Of a stretch of 64,000 nt of DNA, positions 39,801 through 49,956 are shown one piece after another; within the stretch, counting starts at the first letter, position 1, and each line of letters opens with the position of its first letter. The stretch lies in assembly GCF_000189635.1 (NCBI RefSeq), contig NW_002476500.1:62001-126000 (forward strand), read 5' to 3'. A model generated the notes under the pieces. It saw only the letters and a program-made list of their open reading frames with translations. It ran no database searches and was not told the DNA's origin. The DNA is from Tetrahymena thermophila SB210. Lineage: Eukaryota > Ciliophora > Oligohymenophorea > Hymenostomatida > Tetrahymenidae. A program made the position numbers and the translations under genes.

Positions 39801-40253
39801 CTTCTAATTAATTATTTAATTATATATTTTTTCTTCAATATTTAAAAAGCATCAATTAAATTGGTAATGTAGGTGCATCAGGCTTAGGTTCTGCTTTAGC
39901 AAATTGCATTAATCTCTCAAACTTGACACTTGAATTTCGGTAAAAACAGTTTATTAGTTTTGGATTGTGATATTTTTAATTATAAAATGAAAATAAAACA
40001 AAATATCCCTTTGAATTTATTTGTGAGCTTTGATTTTATTTTTTTTATTATCTTTTTTATTCCACAAATGTATTTAATTTATTCATTTAAGAAATAATTT
40101 TTAATTTAAAAGTTTATCTTATTTAATATTTACTTAAATTTTACACAAATTTATTATAAAAGTTTTAAATAAATGAATGAATCATAAAAATTCAAAGTAA
40201 AACGCAAGTGTCTGAAATCAAAAAGATTAGTTGTCTTTAAAAAAAATTTATGA
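36863..40253 (+). CDS. LRR-array protein 1 (8 tandem one-repeat exons)
   Basis: Eleven exons: 36863-36901 (39 nt, M-K-Q-Q...LEE), 36959-37008 (50 nt), eight 90-nt exons (37507-37596, 37850-37939, 38193-38282, 38521-38610, 38854-38943, 39201-39290, 39528-39617, 39850-39939) and a terminal exon 40163-40253 ending in TGA. Total 900 nt, 299 aa. Each 90-nt exon encodes one 30-residue leucine-rich repeat of ribonuclease-inhibitor type, for example NNQIGDAGASGLGSALANC followed by INLSNLTLDL. All eight start after AG with one codon base and end with two before GTAAAA, so any number of them keeps frame. Repeats would stack into a curved protein-binding solenoid. The tail ends KCLKSKRLVV plus a few basic residues, shared with gene 49957-54681. 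No signal peptide or membrane span is seen, so it is probably intracellular. Partner unknown. Confidence 0.88.
37507..39939 (+). repeat. Tandem exon+intron array, 8 units of 322-347 bp
   Basis: Unit starts at 37507, 37850, 38193, 38521, 38854, 39201, 39528 and 39850. Not only the 90-nt LRR exon but also the following intron is repeated: after the donor each unit has CAGTTTATTTGTTTTGGATT-like sequence, a pyrimidine-rich middle, TTAATTTAACTCATCATTTT, then TTCTTCAATATTTAAAAAG at the acceptor. This is tandem duplication of whole exon-intron modules rather than exon shuffling. Confidence 0.9.
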
Positions 40254-40885
40254 TGATTAACAAGTAGCAAAGAGAAGATGAATAAGTATAACCAAATGCC
40301 ATTCAAAAATTTAGTGATTTGAGATCACTATTTTTTTGAATGGCTGATGTGTTTGAATATAATTTATATAAAAATAAATAATTTTATAATTGAATTTAAT
40401 TATCAATATTTATAATTTTAATTTATATCAATCAATATTTATAATTTTCAATCAAATTTTTAGTTTTTGATTTTCATTTATTTTTTAACATTTTTTAAAA
40501 CCAGGAACGGCTATATTTAATAAATCTTCTATTAATTAAAATTTGATTTGTTAGATTGATCTTCAATCTATTGATATTTTCATTTTCAAAAAATTTAAAA
40601 TTAAATTAATTCTTTTTTATACTTTCTATTGTTATTTTTAGTATTTTAAAAGTGTAACAGTTTTTGTTCAAATATTAAAATATTATATAAAGACTAATCA
40701 TTTCTTGAGAATATCTCCATATAATTTACATACATTTTTATAATTTTAATTTAATTATTTTAAATATGTAATCATATTAATTTAATGCACAAAACTCTTG
40801 ATGAGCTTGGAGATGTTCATATTTAGTTAATTAGTTAGTTATCTAAACTACAAATTTGATTTTTAGATACCTTCTGTGAGTGAGA
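40254..40885. other. Convergent intergenic region with conserved hairpin
   Basis: Between the 3' ends of the plus-strand LRR gene and the minus-strand Zn-finger/LRR gene. Contains the hairpin at 40299-40343 and, from about 40660, the start of the segmental duplication shared with 45227 onward. Confidence 0.5.
40299..40343. repeat. Long perfect hairpin
   Basis: CCATTCAAAAA pairs with TTTTTTGAATGG, and TAGTGAT pairs with ATCACTA around a 5-nt loop. A second hairpin with the same outer stem but different inner stem lies at 45150-45197. Both lie downstream of paralogous minus-strand genes. Confidence 0.7.
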
Positions 40886-43800
40886 TCAATTAAATCTATG
40901 AAATAAATTTGATTAAAATTTAAATAATAAGTATACTTTAAATTACCCAATGAAATCTAAACTTTACTAAAGATTTATTTTGGAATTTAATATATTTTAA
41001 CAAAATAGTAAAGACTCCATAACATCGTTAGCAATTTCTTAGTTGCAATTATTAAAGCTATTTTTAAAAAAATTAATTAATTTAATTCTAAAACAAATTT
41101 AGTAAAAAAATAATCTTTAAATTCAATTAAAAATATTCTAAAAAATAAAAAGATTAAAAAATATTTTAGTTAATAATTTTTTTGTTATTTAATTAATTGA
41201 TTAAAAATACCTCATGTCAAGATCCAAATTTTCTATACTAATGCACTTTAGTAAAGAGTTTGATATGCAATTAATTCCATCATCATCAATTTGATTCTTA
41301 CTAAAATTCATAAAATATATTAATTTTTATAAATAAACTCCATTATCATAGGAAATTTCTATTTAATTCATCTTTCTAGCTTCTAAGAATTAATTTTAAT
41401 AGGAATTGATAAAACAATTATTTACGATAAGTTAAGATTTAAACTTTAAAAAATTTTAAATGCATCTAAAGTAGTAGCTAGGACCTATACTTCATTACTA
41501 CCAAGGGTCATAAAACGTTATGTGAAAGAACTTCTAATTTAAATAAATGAAAAAATATCATAAAAACAAACTATAATAAAAACCAAAAAATAGACAAATT
41601 AAATATAATAAATACGTCTGTAACTAAAGGAATAAATTTGATAAATTAAGATTCAATGAAGTAATGTTTCGGCATTTTTATAAAGCACTTAGAATTTTTT
41701 TAAGCCCTTCTGGACCAATCTCGTTTTAGCTGTTTAATAAAAAATAAATATTTTTTGTTTGTTTATTTGACAAATTATTTATTTATTTGTTACTTTATTA
41801 AATAAAATTGAAACATGAAAATTAAAATAATATTTATATTTATTTTGGGGGGGAGTTGGGAGAGGGGGAATTTAGATAGTCTAAAATTTTCAGTGGGATG
41901 AATGAGAAACATTACTTTTTGATAAATTATTATACTGATAGATTAATTAATTTGTGTATTTGACTCTCTAGTGAGGGTAATAAGTATATTTTTACTAAAT
42001 ATGAATTATATTAAAGTTAAATTAATTATTTTTCAGTATTTGTTAGATGTTATTTTTTTAATTTTGTAATTACAATAAATTTGATTAAAATTAATCAATT
42101 TATGTAAAAGGTTACAATTTTTTAATTTTCTATGTTCTATACTTTTTATTCAAATTAATTCATATTTTTTAGTAATGATAATATATCATTAAATATCCCT
42201 AACTATCTAAAAATAATAAAAAGCAATCAATGAAGTAACTTGAAGACTTTAAAANNNNNNNNNNNNNNNNNNNNNNNNNNNNNNNNNNNNNNNNNNNNNN
42301 NNNNNNNNNNNNNNNNNNNNNNNNNNNNNNNNNNNNNNNNNNNNNNNNNNNNNNCCCTTTATTTTAATTAAAATATAAGATATAATAAATTTTAAATTCA
42401 CAATTACCTTAAATTAAGATCCAGTTCAGTAATATTTGGAAGCTTTTATAATATTTCTGCAATACTGTTAGATATGCTTAACCAAAACTGACAATATTGG
42501 TTATAGTTAAAAATGTTCTCTCCTAATAATACATTGCTTTCCGTATTGAATTAGTTTACTGATATTTCTTAAAGATCAAGCTTCAAATATCTAATATTTT
42601 GGCATTTTTCTAGGCAACAGCAAACACCTTTAAATCCATCTGCACTAATCTAACTCTTACTTTAATAAATTTACTTTAGTTCTAAATTTCTATAAAGCTA
42701 ATTAAGCCAAAACAAAACATAAAATTTATGAATACCTTAAATTAAGGCTAAAACGAGTGATATTTGGGTTATTTTCTAAGGTTCTTCGAATTCTTGTAGC
42801 TTCATCTGTATTTATTAAGCTTTAACTAAACCATTAAAAAAAAATTAATATAGAGAAGATAAATAAAAAAAATGAACTTAAAATTAATACATTTAAAAAT
42901 TTAAATAAAAAAATATTTGTTGTTTGACTTATATTTACATTATTTTAAATCCATCCAATTTATATAGAAAAAATTTTAAATAGAAAAATACTAAGCAGGA
43001 AAGATTTATCTTTGAAAAGTAATTAATTAATGATAGAAAGGCTTATTTTTTATCAAATGATTAAAAACATAATAGATAAATATTATAATCAGTTATTATA
43101 TCTAAAGATTCAATATTTTATTAAATTAGGAATACTTATTGTTAGTTTAAGCATTTAAAAAATTTAATCATCTGTTTTTAATTAATATTTAAAAAATTTA
43201 AAATTCAAAAATAATTAAAAAAAGTTTAACCTAAGATTAATATCTACATCATTTTGATTAATTGAGAGATTGTCAGGATAATTAAAACTGGACATATTAT
43301 TTTGATTTAAGATGTCTTATTATTGATCAAATATTTTTAGCTACCAATTCTCATTCTCTATTACATCGCATAATTTATTTTCAACTCTGCTATAAACATC
43401 AAGATCTAAGTTTATTATTTTATTGAAATTGTTAATCTAATTTAGTAAATTTTGTTTATTTATTTCATAATTCAAGTTGTTTTCTTTGATAATTTCTTTT
43501 AGCATCTAATTTTTTTTTTCAAAATCTTAATTCATACTTTTCACTATATCAATTAGTTTTTCCTTTTAGCAAATTTGATTGTATTCTTCTTAAGCTTTAT
43601 TACATTAATCTATGAATTAGAAAATTTCCTCTTGCTTTTCTTCTAATTTGGAGTCAATTTTCATTCTGATATTTTTAAAAATAATTCTAATTTTTTCTTT
43701 AATTTCAATAGGTTCTGATGCTTTGCTAGTTATTTCTTTTAATCTTTCTAAAATTTCAGGCTCCTATGAAAAAGGCCATCCTTCAAAGATAGTTTCATAG

Positions 43801-43994
43801 TCGCTATCAAGCAAATCTTCAATATAGATACAATTTTCAAATTCAGTCTTATCTAAGCATTTAGTACATTTTAAAGCATATGGATCGCTACCTTCTACTA
43901 GCTTGATCCACTCAATATTTTTGTTTAAATGTTTAGGGCATTTAAAATTATATTCTGAATGTTGATTTATATAAGGTTAGTCGATGATATCCAT
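40886..43994 (-). CDS. Zinc finger / coiled-coil / LRR protein, copy A
   Basis: Eight exons: 43994-43231, 42825-42736, 42659-42408, 41729-41625, 41533-41426, 41300-41211, 41057-40968, 40895-40886. Total 1,509 nt, 502 aa if nothing is hidden in the gap. Exon 1 encodes everything but the repeats: a B-box-like zinc motif (CPKH at about residues 20-23, then CTKC 26 residues on), the conserved ETIFEGWPF segment, and a coiled coil at about 90-230 rich in Lys, Glu and Gln. Exons 2-7 encode LRRs. Four of the exons are 90 nt, with the same codon phase as the plus-strand LRR arrays, and one 252-nt exon carries two repeats. The last exon adds only Gln-Phe-Asn and TGA. The order zinc finger-coiled coil-repeat recalls TRIM-like proteins, but no RING was seen. 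Intron 3 contains an insertion and an assembly gap. Confidence 0.83.
41847..42357. mobile_element. Intronic insertion with 8-bp TSD, element or IES
   Basis: The intron is 678 bases long here but 142 in the paralog (46262-46403). The extra DNA lies between two copies of TTTATTTT (41839-41846 and 42358-42365); the paralog has this octamer once at the same place (empty site). The insertion begins with a G-rich polypurine run (GGGGGGGAGTTGGGAGAGGGGG) and ends, after the gap, with CCC, hinting at inverted G/C-rich ends. No coding frame was seen. Either a non-autonomous transposon or a ciliate internal eliminated sequence would fit. Confidence 0.65.
42255..42354. other. Assembly gap (100 N)
   Basis: Exactly one hundred N, the usual placeholder for a gap of unknown size. 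It sits inside the intronic insertion, next to its G-rich/C-rich ends, which would be hard to sequence or assemble. Confidence 0.99.
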
Positions 43995-45411
43995 AATCTA
44001 AAAGATAATATTTCCTTTTTAATCTAATATTGTTTCACTTTAATTAAGCTTTTTTTTTTTGTCTTAAGATTGTTTTTTTTAATAAATAATTATAATAAAA
44101 ATATTCAAAATCTTTTCCTTTCAAGCGGAAATTAAATTAGTAATTAATTCAATTACAAATTATTATTAAAAAAAAAAATACTTTTATTTTCATTATTATT
44201 TTATTTATTTAGAATTACTTTTCAATGAATTACTTAATTAAAATAATCTGGTGAAAGACGATAATTAAAAATTTTTGATTACAACGAATTTTTTCTATTT
44301 TAATTAGCTAATTATTCATAAATAAAATCAAAATATTGAATACGTTTTTAAACTGGATGAAGCATTTTTTCTATCAAAATTTAAATTTGTTAGAAGATAA
44401 ATTGTATTAATAATTTTATTTGTTTATTCAATCAAATTAAAATAGTTATAAAAAATTTTATTTAGTTCTTAATTAATTTTAAATAGCATTTTGCAATATT
44501 AAAAATAATAATCATTATTTATTAAAGATGATTAAAAAAGTATTTAGAAATAAACATAAATAAATTAAAGATAAAATATAAAACAATAATTTTTTTGATA
44601 TTTTAAATTGAAAAATAACTACTATGCTATCAAAATGTTAAAAATTTTGCAGAAAATTACTATCTAAATTTTCAAAATTCTTTTAAATTTTCCAAGAATT
44701 TTTATTTAAGCTGAAATATTTTGGAAAGTTTTAAGATTAGAAGACAGATATAAATTATAGTGATATAGCTTAGGTTGGGAGACAAGACCATATAATAGCT
44801 ATTGATTCAATTAGGGTGAGGTATTTATGAATCATCCTATTAAGCACTCATATTATTAGCATTTCAAGAATATTGAAATATTCTGGGATTAATATATTAT
44901 TTTCAACTTGAGTTATAATTGGATGGGGGTTATAATTGAATAAATTTTGACAAAAGAAAAATCTTTATTTAATTTTTATTTTAGCCCAAACCAAAACCAA
45001 AAAGTTTAGTGTATGCCCCAATTTGTCTTGTTGTATTATTTTTTATTATGTATTTTAATTCAATCAAATTAAATGCTTTTTAAACTTTCTTATTTCTACT
45101 TAGCTTAGCTAATATGTTAATTAATTAGATTAAATATAGATAATTAAATACCATTCATTTATCTAGCTTTTTGGAAACGACTAGATTTTTGAATGGTGTT
45201 TTGCTATATTAAAAGTATAAATAAAAGTTTTTGTTCAAGTTTAAAATCTTTAATAAAGACTAATCATTTCCTGAAATTAGCTCTTTTAATTTTGCATACA
45301 TTTTTATAATTTTAAGTAAAATATTTATTAATAAGTAATCATATTAATTTAAATTTAACTGGTTAGTCAGCTAAATTATGTGTCTGATTTTTTGAATATC
45401 TTCAATGTAAA
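43995..45411. other. Intergenic stretch between the two duplicated Zn-finger/LRR genes
   Basis: Contains the 5' flank of copy A (duplicated up to about 44541), a non-duplicated island at 44700-45010 that is richer in GC than its surroundings, and the hairpin at 45150-45197. Within the island, TAGCTTAGGTTGGGAGA (44767-44783) resembles a tRNA A-box, but no matching T-arm or cloverleaf could be built. Confidence 0.4.
45150..45197. repeat. Hairpin related to 40299-40343
   Basis: ACCATTCA pairs with TGAATGGT and ATCTAG with CTAGAT. The outer stem is the same as in 40299-40343 while the inner stem differs in sequence yet still pairs. It lies 215 bases downstream of the minus-strand gene ending at 45412. 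Confidence 0.6.
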
Positions 45412-48400
45412 TCAATTAAATCTATGAAATATATTTTGATTAAAATTTTAATTATAAGTATTCTATAAATCACTCAAGAAATCTGTACTTTACTAAAGAT
45501 TTAGTTTTAAATTTATTATATTTTAACAGTATGTTATAGAATCCCTAATTTCATTAGCAATTTCTTAGTCGCAAATATTAAAGCTATTTTTAAAAATTTT
45601 TAATCAATTTAATTCTAAAACAAAAGGAATAAAAAAATAAATTTAAATAGAATTTAAAAATATTCTCAAAAATTTAAAGATTAAACTAAATATTTTAGTG
45701 AAAAATTAATAAATTATTCTATTATTTAATTAATTTATTAAATAATACCTCAAGTCAAGATCCAAATTTTCTATACTATTACACTTTAGTAATGAATCTG
45801 CTATACAACAAATTCCATTATCATCAATTTGATTCATACTAATAATCATAAAATTATATTAATTTTATAAGCTTCATTATTATAATATATTTCCTTTTAA
45901 TTCAGGTTTCTAGTTTCTAAGAACTAATTTTAATAGGAATTGATAAATAAAGTATTTACGATAAATTAAGATTCAAACTTTAAAAATTTTTAAATGCATC
46001 TAAAGTAGCAGCTAGGGCCTATACTTCATAACTACCAAGGGTCATTAAACGTTATGTGAAAGAGTTTCTAATTTAAAGAAATTAAAAATACATAAAAAAA
46101 GACTAAAATTAATACAAAAAAATAAGCAAATTAAATATAACAAATACATCTGCAACTAAAGGAATAAATTTGATAAATTAAGATTCAACTAAGTAACTTT
46201 TCGACATTTTTATAAAGCACATAGTATTTTTTTCAATCCTTCTGGACCAATCTCATTTTAGCTTTTTGATAAAAAATTATTTTTTTTGTCATTTAATTAT
46301 TTAATTAATTAACTATTTATTTTTAAATTGAAATATAAAAAATAGATATAAAATTTATTTTAATTAAAATATAGATATAAAAAATTTTAAATTCATTAAT
46401 TACCTTAAATTAAGATCCAGTTCAGTAATATTTGGAAGCTTTTATAATACATCTGCAATACTATTAGATATGCTTAACCAAAACTGACAATATTGGTTAT
46501 AATTAAAACTGTTCACTCCTATTAATACATGATTTGCAGTATTGAATAAGTTTACAGATAAATCTGAAAGATTAAGCTTCAAGCATCTAATATTTTGGAA
46601 TTTTTCCAGGCAACTGCAAATGCCTTTAAATCCATCTGCACTAATCTAACTCTTACTTTAATAAATTTACTTTAGTTCTAAATTTCTATAAAGCTAATTA
46701 AGCCAAAACAAAACATAAAATTTATGAATACCTTAAATTAAGGCTAAAGCGAATGATATTTGGATTATTTTCCAAGGTTCTCGTAATTATTTTAGCTTCT
46801 TCTGTTTTAATTAGTTGTTAACTACATTTTAATAAAATTTAATATTTATTATTTTATAAATAAAAAATTAAACTTAAAATTAATACATTTAAAAATTTAT
46901 ATTAGTATTTGTTTGATTTATATTTACATTAAAATATTATTTTTTTTTAAAAATTAATTCCTTTCAGACTTATTTAAGATCATTGAATTTATTTACAAAA
47001 ATTTTTAAATGAAAAAAAACTAAGCAGGAAAGACTTATCTTTGAAAAAGTAATTAATTAATGATAGAATGACTTTTTAACAAATGCTTAAAAAACATAAT
47101 AGATATTAAGTAAATATCATAATTATATATTATATCTATAGATTCAATATTTTATATTAGTTAAAAATTTATTATTGTTGGTTTAAGCATTTAAAAATTT
47201 AAACATTTGCTTTAATTAATATTTAAAAAATATGAAGTTGAAAAATAAAAATAAAAATTAAAACCTAAGATCAATATCTACATCATTTTGATTTATGCAT
47301 TAAGAGAGATCATCAAGACATTTAGCAATGAAAATATTATTTAAATTTGAGATTTCTTATTATTGTTCACATATTTTTAGCAACCAATTCTCATTCTCTA
47401 TTACATCGCATAATTTTTTTTCAACTCTACTATAAACATCAAGATCTAAGTTTATTATTTTATTGAAATTGTTAATCTAATTTAGTAATCTTTGTTTGTT
47501 TATTTCATAATTTAGGTTATTTTCTTTGATGATTTCTTTTAGCATCTAATTTTATTTTTCAAAATCTTAATTCATACTTTTCACTATATCAATTAGCTTT
47601 TCCTTTTAGTAAATTTGATTGTATTCTTCTTAGGCTTTATTATATTAATCTATGAATTAGAAAATTTCCTCTTGCTTTACTTCTAATTTGGAGTCAATTT
47701 TCATTCTGATACTTTTAAAAAATATTCTAATTTTATCTTTAATTTCAATAACTTCTGATGCTTTGCTAGTTATTTCTTTTAATCTTTCTAAAATTTCAGG
47801 CTCCTATGAAAAAGGCCAACCTTCAAAGATAGTTTCATAGTTACTATCAAGTAAATCCTCAATATTGATATAATTTACAAATTCAGTCTTGTCTAAACAC
47901 TTAGTACATTTTAAAGCATATGGATCGCTATCTTCTACTAGCTTGATCCACTCAATATTTTTGTTTAAATGTTTAGGGCATTTAAAATTAGATTCTGAAT
48001 GTTGATTCATATAAGGTTAGTCGATGATATCCATAATCTAAAAGATAATATTTCCTTTTCAATCTAATAATGTTTCACTTTAATTAAGCTTTTTTTTTGT
48101 CTTAAGATTGTTTTTTTTAATAAACAATTATAATAAAAATATTCAAAATCTTTTCCTTTCAAGCAAAAATTACATTAGTGATAATAAAATAGTAATGAAA
48201 ATAAAAGTATTTTTTTTTAATAAATAAATAAATACATCTATAAAAATTTGTAATTTAATTAAATCTTTTCGATGATTAAATTATTTAATAAAAATAATCT
48301 TGTGAAAGACGATAAGTAAAAAATTTTGAGAAAAACTAATTTTTGAAAATATTAATTAGCTAATTATCCATAAATAAAATCAAAATATTGAATGATTTAT

Positions 48401-48662
48401 TTGTCCATATTTTGTTTTTAGTTAATAGATTCTTATTATCCTAAAAACAAAAATAGTTTGTTAAATAAAATGAAGCATTTTTTCTATCAAAAAAATAATT
48501 TGTTAGAAAATAAATTGAATTAATAATTTTATTTATTAAGTCAATTAAATTAAATTAAGTTATAATAAAATATCTATTTATTTAGTTCACAATTAATTAT
48601 ATATAGAAATTTGAAATATTAAAAATAATTATCGCCATTTATTAAAGATAATTTAAATAGTA
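45227..48662. repeat. Segmental duplication, copy B
   Basis: Partner of 40660-44541, lacking the intronic insertion and so providing the empty-site reference. Confidence 0.85.
45412..48034 (-). CDS. Zinc finger / coiled-coil / LRR protein, copy B
   Basis: Eight exons: 48034-47265, 46821-46732, 46655-46404, 46261-46157, 46067-45960, 45838-45749, 45583-45494, 45421-45412. Total 1,515 nt, 504 aa, TGA at 45412-45414. Every exon after the first has exactly the same length as in copy A (90, 252, 105, 108, 90, 90, 10). It has the same B-box-like Cys/His motif (CPKH...CTKC), ETIFEGWPF, coiled coil and LRRs such as KLPNITELDLNL and FKNFQSLNLNLS. The 105-nt exon uses a GTTGCA donor (GTTACA in copy A), unlike the GTAAxx/GTATxx donors of most other exons. 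Start ATG is shared with copy A (MDIIDQPY). Intact, so both copies may be active. Probably cytoplasmic: no signal peptide or span is visible. Confidence 0.87.
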
Positions 48663-49394
48663 TAGGGTTGCACAAACAAAATGCGTCTCAGTAGAAATAT
48701 ATTTATTAGATTTTCTTAACATTCAAAAATTTAGATTGTAAATACATAATTAAATTTACTCAATTAAAATAGTAAAATTCTAGATAGAAAAGTGATGAAG
48801 GAAGGAAGTGTTAAGAAAAATTTTAAGAAAGAAACATGAATATTTATCTATATGAAAAAATAATTCTAAATAAAAATATTGAGTTAGCGAGCAGGAAAAG
48901 AAGAGTATTTTCTATTATATTTCTTAGATCAATAGGATTTATAGCTTAAAATTTGAGTGGTTAATATTTAGGTTTGAAATACCTATGTAACATTCACTAT
49001 TGATTATCAAAAATCACTAATCAAAACAAGATTTTGATAGATATCTATCAATCTTTGGGTTATGATTAATTTTAATGCTGCTGAATCTATCATTAATAAG
49101 AAGGAACGTTTAATTCAATAATTAGTATAAATTTATGAATCAATCCTATTTATCTAAAGCCTTTTCTGAGAATAATTAAATCTTACAGTTTGAAAATGCT
49201 AGTTACTTACTATAAATCAAAATATACTTAAGTTACTTTGAAGATATCTCAATGATAAAGCAGGAATTGAAAGATTTATAATTCAATCAAAATAAAAGCA
49301 GCAATTAATTATTAAAACATATTAATCTTAAAATGATTCTTTATTACAAAAAAACAAAAATTCTTATCAGCTTTGGTTTGGTTACTCTTCCATA

Positions 49395-49454
<60 letters not shown>

Positions 49455-49956
49455 ATATAAGAGGAAAAGTGAGGTCTGGCGATTGATTTTTTAGACTAGC
49501 TTTTTAAAACAAATTTATAATTTTCAGAATTATCTGACAATTTGAAAAATTTTAATCTTAGCAATATTCAAATAAAAACATAATATATAATCATGATAAT
49601 GTATCTAGTGAAAATTTATGCAAAATACATAAAAATAGAGCAAAAATTAATTATAATCAATTCAAGATATTTTTTTACCTCAGTTAATTTAATTTTAGTA
49701 TTGCATTATTTCTTTCTATCTCTGCATATGTTTTCCATAGAAATATTCAGATTTAATAATTTTACAATAATTTTTTGTCATGTCTCTTCGTAAAAGCAAA
49801 TTTATAAATTTATATCTGATAATTATAGTGACTTATTTGTTGTTCTTTTTCAAATTAATTTGATAAATAATTACTTTATTTGATTTATTTATTTATTTAA
49901 ATACTAATAATTGATTAAAATTCCATAAATTGCTATTAAACAATTTTGAAAAAAAA
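48035..49956. other. Divergent intergenic region with (CTAA)n tract
   Basis: Between the divergent starts of the minus-strand Zn-finger/LRR copy B and the plus-strand LRR-array gene 2. Holds the end of the segmental duplication (to about 48662) and a perfect (CTAA)n tract at 49395-49454. The last 100 bases resemble the region upstream of LRR-array gene 1. A small frame at 49593-49793 is T-rich and not convincing. Confidence 0.5.
49395..49454. repeat. (CTAA)n microsatellite
   Basis: Nearly uninterrupted tandem TAAC/CTAA for about 60 bases. It differs from the ciliate telomere unit CCCCAA, so it is not a telomere remnant. Confidence 0.95.

Larger units (their letters stand above)
40660..44541. 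repeat. Segmental duplication, copy A
   Basis: Matches 45227-48662 in the same orientation: gene, flanks and introns. Most exons are alike in length to the base. The main difference is the insertion at 41847-42357. Internal divergence is low in coding exons, so the duplication is relatively recent. Confidence 0.85.

Noticed and set aside
37500-40000. Non-coding satellite repeat
   Set aside because: The tandem 330-bp period looks like a satellite, but each unit holds an intact LRR exon in constant phase with splice signals.
49395-49454. Telomere-like repeat
   Set aside because: CTAA repeats lack the CCCC of the ciliate telomere unit; plain microsatellite.
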